DNA of 64,000 bases from Portulaca oleracea. Its lineage: Eukaryota > Streptophyta > Magnoliopsida > Caryophyllales > Portulacaceae. The stretch is from positions 901,347 to 965,346 of the forward strand of contig CM055892.1 of the NCBI GenBank assembly GCA_029582165.1, given 5' to 3'. The notes below the pieces were generated by a model, which was not told the DNA's origin, searched no databases, and saw nothing but the letters and a program-made list of their open reading frames with translations. The translations under genes and the position numbers were made by a program. Shown one piece after another: positions 56,492 through 64,000 of this stretch (the stretch's first letter is position 1; every line of letters starts with the position of its first letter).

Positions 56492-58198
56492 TGTTTAGAC
56501 CCAATTTTGTGTCTAAATAGCGCCTTAATACTTAGGCTTTAGACTTATTTCGTAGTTTAATTTCATAGTTTTTAATACGTTTTTGGTTATTTTGTAGATT
56601 TTGGAGTCTTTACTCAAAACGTGGTAAAAAAGGGCCATTTTGCTGCTATTTTGGGAATCCCGAGATTTCCCGGGTCTTGACCGAGTCAAGGGCGAAGGAA
56701 GTAAAAAGGCCAGACATGTCGAGCGGCTCAAAAGTAAAAGTTTTGCTGAGTTTTGCCATGGTAGCCCCCGCCACCCTCTTTGTAGCGGGTGCTACCCCTT
56801 CACCTCCGCTCGCCATTACACGCACCTAGGCATAGCCCCCGTCACGCTCTACTTAGCAGGTACTACGCCCGGAGTTTCAGCTTGACCGGGCGAGACCGTA
56901 CCTACGGTCCAGAGGACCGCACCCGCAGTGGTGCCAAGGTGTGTGCAGGAAGTGAAGTACCAGAGCTTGACCGCACCTGTAGTGTTGCGAAGGAGACAAG
57001 AATCGCCAAGCCTGATTCGCTTGACCGCACTTACGGTCTTGGGAGACCGCACCTGCGGTGTTGTGAAGGAGAGAAAATCGCCCAGTTCACTACACAGGAC
57101 CGTACCTACGGTCCCCTACAATTCGCACAATTCTGTTGGGTTAAGTGCTGCGTTTTGAGTAACCTTTTTGGCTTGTATATATTGCTACATGGACGATTAG
57201 TTAGAGGAGGAGGCAATCTTAATTCTATCTTAGTTTTTACCTTATCATATTAGCAACATTTTGGCCTTCAATTAGAAAGAGTTCCTAGTGATTAGTGAGT
57301 GATTACACTTGGATTATTGCTTTTGCACTGGATTTTATTGGAATTCTATTGAAGTTTTGAAGATTCATCTTATTTTGGAGCATTGGATTCTTATTATTCC
57401 GGAGCATCTTCCCATTGGCATCAAATTAATGAGCATTTCTTAACTCTTACTCTCTTTAGTTCATCCATTTACTCTTTAATCTCTGTTTTTTTAGATTGCT
57501 TAGTGTTTGTTGATTGTTGCTTTTGTTACTTTGATTTACTAGAGTCTCTGTCTCAAGCATGGATGATGTTATTGATGTTTTTAGCATGTTAGTTAAGATG
57601 ATTAGAGGCTAGAAACATTATGGGTTAGGGAGAAACTAAGGATGTGAATGGTTTATTTGGAGTGGGTTAGCAATTTTAGGAGGTAATTTGTAGTAAAATC
57701 AATTTCCCATTCTTATTCTTCCCTCAAGTGGGATGTATTTGGGTATGAAAGTCCCCAAATACCACCAACACTTGAGTTGGAAGGTGGAATTGGGATAGTT
57801 AGTATTCTATTCACGAAAGTGAATAGAAGCTAATTAGAGAGTCTCGTTTCTTTAACCCTCCGGGTCCGTGGTGGGCTTGTAGGAAGTTAATCCGGATTAT
57901 CCTTGAAGGAGGAAATCCGGTACGTTTATTCTAACGGAATTGTCACTTGATTCTACTATTTTATTGCTTTCTAATTGTGAAAACCTCGTCCTTATTACCG
58001 TTTGCGTCCCGAAATCTCCCGACACCCATTACTTCCCGTATTGACTGAACCATAGTTGTGTTTGTTCTGTACGTCATCAAAATCCCTCTTGCTATCTTGT
58101 GATCCTAAACCTCATCTAGATTCAATTAGTCCTAGCCAAGGCCCCTAGCTCCATGAGAAGAACGATATAAAACCGGGGTACAAAAACCACGTTACACA
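56492..58198 (+). repeat. 5' LTR of the Athila element
   Basis: Starts TGTTTAGACCCAATTTTGTG and ends CGTTACACA (the end could be two bases earlier). U3 array at 56760-57115, TATA-like TTGTATATATTGC near 57175, long leader with AGTCCTAGCCAAGG near 58128. About 1.7 kb. Confidence 0.8.
56760..57115. promoter_or_regulatory. U3 array of two word families in the Athila LTR
   Basis: First part: TGTAGCGGGTGCTACC, TAGCCCCCGTCACGC, TAGCAGGTACTACGCC. Second part: GACCGTACCTACGGTCC, GACCGCACCCGCAGTGG, GACCGCACCTGTAGTG, GACCGCACTTACGGTC, GACCGCACCTGCGGTG, GACCGTACCTACGGTCC. All are self-complementary or nearly so. The first family is the same as the second half of the array at 48.6-48.9 kb. Confidence 0.65.
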
Positions 58199-58200
58199 AA

Positions 58201-58219
58201 ATGGCGCCGTTGCCGGGGA
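58201..58219 (+). promoter_or_regulatory. Primer binding site, tRNA-Asp type
   Basis: ATGGCGCCGTTGCCGGGGA a few bases after the LTR end, the standard Athila primer site. Confidence 0.93.
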
Positions 58220-58335
58220 GCAAGCGCACCTAGCTTAGCTTTTTGTCTTTAGGTTGTTTAAGATCATTTCATTGGCTAGAGATTTGATATCCATGGTTGT
58301 TGGGAATTTGATCCTTCTATTTGTTCTTTTTGTGC

Positions 58336-60026
58336 ATGCAGACTCGATCTCGACGAGGCCGAACGCCTAAAACTCCACCGATTTCGAATCCGGAAAGTAT
58401 TATTCGCCAAGCAAATGTCAGCTCGAGACGAAGAAGACGACAAAGAGAGCAAGAGATGATCGAAATTCCATTGTCTGACGAAGAACTAGATCCACCCCGT
58501 ACCTTAGCATCATACTCATTACCATCGCCGGCTACGGGAGGCGATCCCATAGTATTACCTACATTACCACCAAACGCATCGTTCGAGTTTAAACCATATT
58601 TGCTGGAGATATTCGAGAACACTCCGTACCATGGAGGAGATCATGAAAATCCCATCGATCATATCAATAGGTTCGAGCAACATATCGGTTTCGTGTAAAT
58701 GAACGGAGTTTCCGCTGAATACATGAAGCAGAAGTTTTTCCCACTCACTTTGAAGGGAAAAGCACTATTGTGGCTCAACACGTGTCCACCGGGTACTTAT
58801 TCTACATGGGATGCCCTGAGTCGTGATTTTCTTCAAAGGTTTTTTCCCAATGATGAGACGTGTCGTTTGAGGCAAGTCATTATGAGTTTTCAACAAGAGT
58901 CCGGTGAGTCATTATTCGAAGCATAGGGGAGATTCAATGTGTCCTCACCACAGTCAGGAGGATTGGCTACTTTTACATCATTTTTATTCGGGATTATGTA
59001 GCTCTTTGCGAGAATCTATCGATCATGCCTCCGGTGGCATGTTTCTCAAGAAGACAGCGGATGAAGCAAACGTATTTCTCCATGAGTTATCTCAAAAATC
59101 TCCACATTGGGGAGGCGGCCGTGGTCCAAAAGATGGAGGTCCTTCCTTAGAGAGCAACCTTACGATCAAATTTCTTATAAATGTTGTACTAGAGATGCAA
59201 CAGAAGAAGGCCTTGGAAGAGACTACGAGGCAAGTAAAGGCAGCTCAAGAAGTACATGTGCTTATTCCGGATGTCCGAGTTCTTGTATGTGATTTTTGTG
59301 GAGGGCCACATTCTTTGCAACGGTGTGAGGAGTATCAAGCCGAGCAAGTCCAAGCTATTTATCCTAACAATAATCTGTCCTATTCAACACATAATCCTAT
59401 TCGTCCTCATGGAAATTATGCCTATAACCAACAAGTTCCACAAAACCAAAACCCACCCCCCGGTTTCCAAAACCAAAACCGCCGCCAATATCAACAAAAC
59501 CCTCACCATGGTCAAACTTCCCAACCACCCAAACCACCACAACAAGAATTTTCTATCGAACAAATTTTACAAAAGATCTCTTTAACTCAAGATAGAGACC
59601 AAGCACGCAACAAAAATCTTGAGCTACAATTCGCAACAATCTAAGCCTATCCAATCCCTTCCTAGCCAACCCCAACCAAACCTTAAGGGGTAGTTGAATG
59701 CTATAACATTGAGGAGTGGTAGGGAGGTTGAAGGCCCTAAGTTGGTGGAGAAAGATGCTTTGGGAGAAAAAGAAGGTGATGTGGTGGATGTTACGGAGGA
59801 GGAGGATTTGATGGAGAAACAGGAGAGTGAGTTTGTTTTGGTTGAGGGAGACGAGGAGGTACATGAGGACGAGTTGGATGAATCTGGGAAAAGGAAAGGA
59901 ATAGTGGAGGAAGAGGAACCGATCCAAGTTATTGAGAAACCAAAGCTACTGCCGGTTCCATTTCTCGAGCGGCTGGCAAAGCCCAAGTCCGATGCGAAGT
60001 TTTCAAAGTTCATCGAAATGCTCTAA
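58336..60026 (+). pseudogene. gag: Athila gag, broken
   Basis: ATG at 58336 (MQTRSRRGRTPKTPP). The Gag core follows: FEFKPYLLEIFENTPYHGGD, HINRFEQHI; stop at 58696-58698; MKQKFFPLTLKGKALLWLN, TYSTWDALSRDFLQRFFP; stop near 58924 and a frameshift; then LLHHFYSGLCSSLRESIDHA, GGMFLKKTADEA. A Cys-rich CDFCGGPHSLQRC near 59290 is the nucleocapsid-like knuckle, followed by a long Q/N/P-rich stretch. A stop comes at 59642-59644, then NAITLRSGRE and an acidic region to 60026, with another stop. The characteristic ITLRSGR and PFLERL(A)KPK text marks the gag-protease junction in Athila. Confidence 0.85.
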
Positions 60027-60035
60027 AAGCTTCAA

Positions 60036-60536
60036 GTGAACATTCCATTCCTAGATGCTATTTCCGAGGTTCCATCTTTCCAGAAGCATTTGATGGAACT
60101 TCTCACTAGTAAAAGGAGGATTCAAGAGAAGTCAACTATCCACTTAACTGCTGATTGTAGTGTTATTATTGACAACAAAACTCCGGAGAAGTTAGCTGAT
60201 CCCGGAAGTTTTTCTATTCCTTGCACCATAGGGGACATGCGGATTGGTCGCGCTCTTTGTGATTTAGGGGCTAGCGTGAGCATTATGCCTTATTCTATAT
60301 GCAAGAGGTTGAATCTCGATGATTTAACTCCTACGACCATCAATCTTCAATTAGCCGATCGCTCCGTGCGAAGACCAATGGGTATATTGGAAGATATTCC
60401 CGTCCAAGTGGGTAGATTTTTGATACCTTGTGATTTCGTGATTTTAGAGATGGAGGAAGACCACAACATTCCCTATTATTTTGGGAAGGCCATTCCTTGC
60501 TACGACCAGAGTGATAATAGACGTGAAGCATGGTAG
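60036..60536 (+). pseudogene. pol: Athila aspartic protease
   Basis: Starts in NIPFLDAISEVPSFQKHLM, then GSFSIPCTIGDMRIGRALCD, with catalytic region LCDLGASVSIMPYS (Asp near residue 76 of this frame). D-L-G-A replaces D-T/S-G-A as usual in Athila. It closes with PCDFVILEMEEDHNIPYYFG. It loses frame at about 60510, in the stretch before RT. Confidence 0.85.
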
Positions 60537-60539
60537 TAT

Positions 60540-61330
60540 GTCATTGAATGTTGGTGATGAGAGCATTATTTTCAACCTCGAGGGATCCTTGAAAGATCCT
60601 CTTATGGGGATTCATGTTATGCTATCGATATGATGGAAGTGCTAGTTTATGAATATCTTGAAGAATCTCATCTACTTGAGTCTACTTGCCATGATCCTTT
60701 GGGAGCTTGTCTACTAGAATCTTTCAAATTTGAGATCGACGGCACCGACATCACATTTCTCACCAACCTTCTTGATTCATCACCAACGCATGAGGAGATT
60801 ACTATTGATGAGCCTCATATTGAGTGCATGGAGATTCAAAAAGTGATCTGCAAGGTTATGTCTTCTTCCCAAGCTAAATCCTCTACTTCTTCATTAGAGC
60901 TTAAACCTTTACTCCCTTCCTTGCAATATGCTTTCTTGGATGATGAAAAATCTTTGTCTGTTATTGTCAATGCTAAGGTGCATAATTCTTATTTGTCCAA
61001 GTTGCTTGATTTATTGAGAAAGCATAGGGGTGCTTTAGGTTATAAAATTGAGGATTTGAAAGGTTTGTCCCCCTCTATTTGTATGCATTCCATTGATTTG
61101 TTCGAAGATGCAAAACCAACTAGGCAACTGCAACGTAGATTGAATCCTAATATGCAAGATGTGGTTAAAAAAAGAAGTAGTTAAGTTGTTGGCTGCTAGG
61201 ATCATCTTCCCCATCGCAAATAGCAAATGGGTAAGCCCGGTTCAGTGTGTGCCAAAGAAGGGTGGGATAACAGTTGTTGAGAATGAGAAGAAAGAGCTAG
61301 TTAGTACCCGAACCGCACGGGATGGCGGAT
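60540..61330 (+). pseudogene. pol: Athila linker between protease and RT, and RT start
   Basis: From 60630: MMEVLVYEYLEESHLLEST, an acidic linker with ELKPLLPSLQYAFLDDEKSL, then LLDLLRKHRGALGYKIEDLK and SPSICMHSIDL, the standard entry to RT. A frame change at about 61165 and text SKWVSPVQCVPKKGGITVV lead to TRTARDGG near 61320, where another shift joins the main RT frame. Confidence 0.8.
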
Positions 61331-62810
61331 GTGCATCGACTATCGCCAGCTGAACAAAGTGACCAAGAAAGACAATTTCCCTCTTCCCTTCATTGACCAA
61401 ATGCTAGAGAGGTTGGCGGGTCATTCATATTTTTGCTTTTTAGATGGGTACTCAGGTTTTTTCCAAATTCCAATCCATCCTGCACATCAAGAAAAAACTA
61501 CTTTCACTTGCCCATATGATACATTTGCTTATAGACGTATGCCTTTTGGTTTGTGTAATGCACCGGGAACATTTCAAGGATGCATGATGGCCATTTTTAG
61601 TGACTTCATTGAGCAATGTATGGAAGTTTTTATGGATGATTTTTCTGACTATGGTAATACCTTTGATGATTGTTTGGCTAACTTAGAGAAAGTTCTTATT
61701 CGTTGTGAGGAAGTCGACTTAGTTTTGAATTGGGAGAAATGCCATTTCATGGTAGAAGAAGGTATTGTTTTGGGACATTTAATTTCTTCGAGGGGCGTCG
61801 AAGTTGACAAGGCAAAAGTTAAAGTGATAGAGCGCCTACCACCCCCGGTTTCCATTAAAGGGGTGCGTAGTTTCCTTGGCCATGTCAGCTTTTACCGCCG
61901 GTTCGTCAAGGATTTTTCTAAAATCGCTCGTCCTTTAACTGATCTCTTGTGCAAGGATGCCCCATTCTCCTTTACTGATGAATGTCTCGAGTCCTTTTTC
62001 AGGTTGAAGCAAGCTTTGATATCCGTGTCGATTGTCCAACCTCCGGATTGGACATTGCCTTTCGAGATTATGGCCGATGCTAGCGATTTCACAATTGGAG
62101 CATGTTTGGCTCAAACCAAAGAGAGGAAGCCACGGGTCATCTATTATGCAAGCCATGCGCTTGATAGTGCACAGAAAAATTATACGACCACGGAAAAGGA
62201 GCTCTTGGCCATTATCTTTACTCTAAACAAATTTCAGCAATACCTCATGTTCTCCAAGGTTATTATGTACATGGATCATGCCGCAATCAAGTTCTTAAGA
62301 GGGAAGAAAGAAACGAAGCCAAGACTCATTCGTTGGGTCTTGCTTATGCAAGAGTTCGACTTGAAAATTCGTGACAAGGCGGCAACTAAGAATGTTATAG
62401 CCGACCACCTGTCGAGGATCCTTGTTGATTTGGATGATACTCAACCCAATATGGACTCTTTTCCGGATAAACACCTTATGTTTGTCAAGCATTCTCACCC
62501 ATGGTACGCCGATAACTACTTGTCTAGTGAGGTGATTCCTCAAAATTTGACCCCGCATCAAAAGAAAAAGTTCTTTCATGATGTAAAACATTTCTTCTGG
62601 GACGATCCATTCTTGTTTCGTTTATACAATGACAGAATGTATAGAAGATGCTTACCCGAGAGTGAAATGAAGTCCGTGTTGACATATTGCCATGAGTTCC
62701 CGGTTGGAGGTCATGGTGGATCTCAAAAGACGGCCATGAGTCCTATAAGCCGGTTATTGGTGGCCGACCCTCTTTCGAGATGCTCACCTTCATGTCAAGT
62801 CATGCGATAA
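61329..62810 (+). pseudogene. pol: Athila RT, RNase H and integrase zinc region
   Basis: 493-codon frame. RT: MCIDYRQLNKVTKKDNFPLP, FLDGYSGFFQIPIHP, RRMPFGLCNAPGTFQ, active site VFMDDFSDYG (Asp pair at residues 103-104). RNase H: PFEIMADASDFTIGACLAQ, TTTEKELLAIIF, TYMDHAAIKFL-like. Then the integrase N-terminal zinc region ([16 protein letters not shown]), which ends in a frameshift near 62750-62800. RT copies the RNA, RNase H removes it. Confidence 0.9.
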
Positions 62811-63810
62811 ATGCCAGCGGTCCGGAAATATTTCCCGGAAAAAATGAGATGCCACTGAATTTCATTCTCGAGGTAGAGGTTTTCGATGTGTGGGGATTGG
62901 ATTTTATGGGTCCCTTTCCGTCATCCAAGGGTCATCAATACATTCTTGTGGCGGTAGACTATGTATCGAAATGGGTTGAAGCGATCCCATGCGTGAGATG
63001 CGATGGCAAATCTTTGTCAAGGTTTTTGAAGAAGATTTTATTCCCAAGATTTGGTATTCTGAGGGTTCTTATTAACGACAATGGATCTCATTTTATTGAG
63101 AAGAGGTTTGAGTCCCTCTTAGCGAAGTATGGTATCAATCACAAAAGAGGACTCCCCTATCACCCTCAAACGCAAGGACAAGTAGAGATTTCAAATCGTG
63201 CTATCAAGGAGATTTTGGAGAAGACGGTTAGTTCCTCACGAAGGGATTGGGCGGAGAAATGAGATGATGTCTTGTGGGCATATCGCACCGCCTTCAAAAC
63301 GCCGATTGGGACTACTCCGTATCGTCTTATTTATGGGAAAGCATGCCATTTTCCCGTAGCACTTGAACACAAAACGATGTGAGCAATCAAGAAAATGAAT
63401 TATGATCTCAAGGCGGCCGGGGCAAGTCGTTTATTCCAATTGGAGGAGCTTGAGGAGCTTCGACGTCATTCCTATGAAAATAATAGGATCTACAAAGAGC
63501 GAACAAAGGCATGACACGACAAGATATTGAACCATCGCGAGTTTGTGGTGGGTGATAGAGTCCTTATCTTCAATTCGAGGCTCAAACTATTTTCCAGGAA
63601 GCTGAGATCAGGTGATCCGGACCCTTTGAAATCGTAAGGATCCTTCCCGCTGGGGTTGTTGAACTTAAAAATGCAAAGGGGGATTGCTTCAAAGTCAACT
63701 CATCCAAGATCAAGCCATACATTATGGGAGAGGAGTATGCGGGGACGTTAGTGGTGTTCCTCGCCGACATTGAAAGTTTAAAGAATAGTTTATGTCGAGC
63801 TGGGACCTAA
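62780..63810 (+). pseudogene. pol: Athila integrase core and C-terminus
   Basis: The core starts around [20 protein letters not shown] and [15 protein letters not shown] (first Asp), [13 protein letters not shown] (second Asp) and [19 protein letters not shown] (Glu) to a stop at 63260-63262. The reading then continues [68 protein letters not shown], again with stops near 63380, 63512 and 63608. No chromodomain, as expected for Athila. Confidence 0.88.
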
Positions 63811-64000
63811 AACAAGCAACCGGGAGGTACGAGTTACTCTCCTTTTCCCTTAGTGTTTTTTTTTTATTTCTTCCATTTTTTTTCTTCTTATGTTCTTGTT
63901 CTAATCATTATTTGAGTTTGAGGAAAACGAAACGAAAAAAAAGTGGAGAAAATCTTAGAAAAAAGAAAAGAAAAGAGAGAAAATATTGAGAAAAATGAAA
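63811..64000 (+). other. Start of the Athila 3' untranslated region
   Basis: T-rich then A-rich sequence with CTTTTCCCTTAGTG and GAAAAGAAAAGAGAG; no frame with protein-like composition. The element continues beyond the window. Confidence 0.6.

Larger units (their letters stand above)
56492..64000 (+). mobile_element. Athila-lineage Ty3/Gypsy retrotransposon, runs off the right edge
   Basis: 5' LTR 56492-58198, tRNA-Asp primer site, then gag, protease, RT, RNase H and integrase on the plus strand to about 63810, then the 3' untranslated part. The 3' LTR lies outside the window. There are several stops and frameshifts across gag and pol, so this copy is inactive. It seems to have inserted next to or into the minus-strand PMD element; the 5-bp flank ACCAA (56487-56491) should recur after the 3' LTR. 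Confidence 0.9.

Noticed and set aside
56789..57253. 154-codon frame with repeated DRTYGP units
   Set aside because: Translation of the GACCGTACCTACGGTCC array, upstream of the LTR TATA box.

Overview
The window looks like plant nuclear heterochromatin, probably from a eudicot. I see no convincing host gene, rRNA or tRNA. Nearly everything is transposable elements of plant type: Tekay, Athila and Tat Ty3/Gypsy elements, a CACTA (En/Spm) DNA transposon, MITEs, miniature LTR elements and a probable Helitron, set in AT-rich spacer. The species cannot be named from the sequence.

Layout. 1-1007: fragment of an unidentified LTR and a compound trinucleotide microsatellite. 1008-13582: one complete Tekay-type chromovirus with 3.2-kb LTRs, a 5-bp target duplication ATAAT, a tRNA-Met primer site, an acidic leader ORF, and a gag-pol frame broken by one stop and one frameshift. 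13588-22970: AT-rich spacer with a probable Helitron (14218-16595), two miniature LTR elements with 69-bp LTRs (about 18.2-18.75 kb), several Stowaway-like MITEs and a 1.1-kb element with long terminal inverted repeats. 22970-25498: four consecutive long hairpins at about 0.6-kb spacing. 25517-32111: a decayed CACTA transposon with a TNP2-type transposase, a second Ptta/En/Spm-type gene, an intronic 107-bp tandem repeat, subterminal palindromes and a right terminus.

32112-39561: a very decayed chromovirus-like Gypsy element whose 3' LTR region is split by an inverted solo Tat-type LTR (37699-39181). 39562-41300: inverted fragment of the Tekay LTR. 41301-50418: an Athila-type LTR interrupted by a deleted Tat LTR. 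A second Tat LTR adjoins it and is split by a minus-strand non-autonomous retroelement (43873-49185). That element has a tRNA-Asp primer site and encodes a small zinc-knuckle protein instead of gag-pol. 50419-53210: Tat leader and gag remnant. 53345-56329: minus-strand Tat-like LTR fragment and a decayed plant-mobile-domain gene. 56492-64000: an Athila element (LTR, PBS, gag, protease, RT, RNase H, integrase) that runs off the right edge.

The most interesting signals are: (1) arrays of short, GC-rich, near-palindromic words between LTR start and TATA box in several unrelated LTRs, each family with its own word; (2) the tandem hairpin array just upstream of the CACTA transposase, whose arms covary unit by unit, the last hairpin possibly carrying a host gene fragment; (3) a 248-bp LTR element with an exact target duplication; (4) the non-autonomous element with a CCHC-type small ORF. 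Frames, motifs and boundaries were read by eye; family names rest on remembered family features, not on searches.
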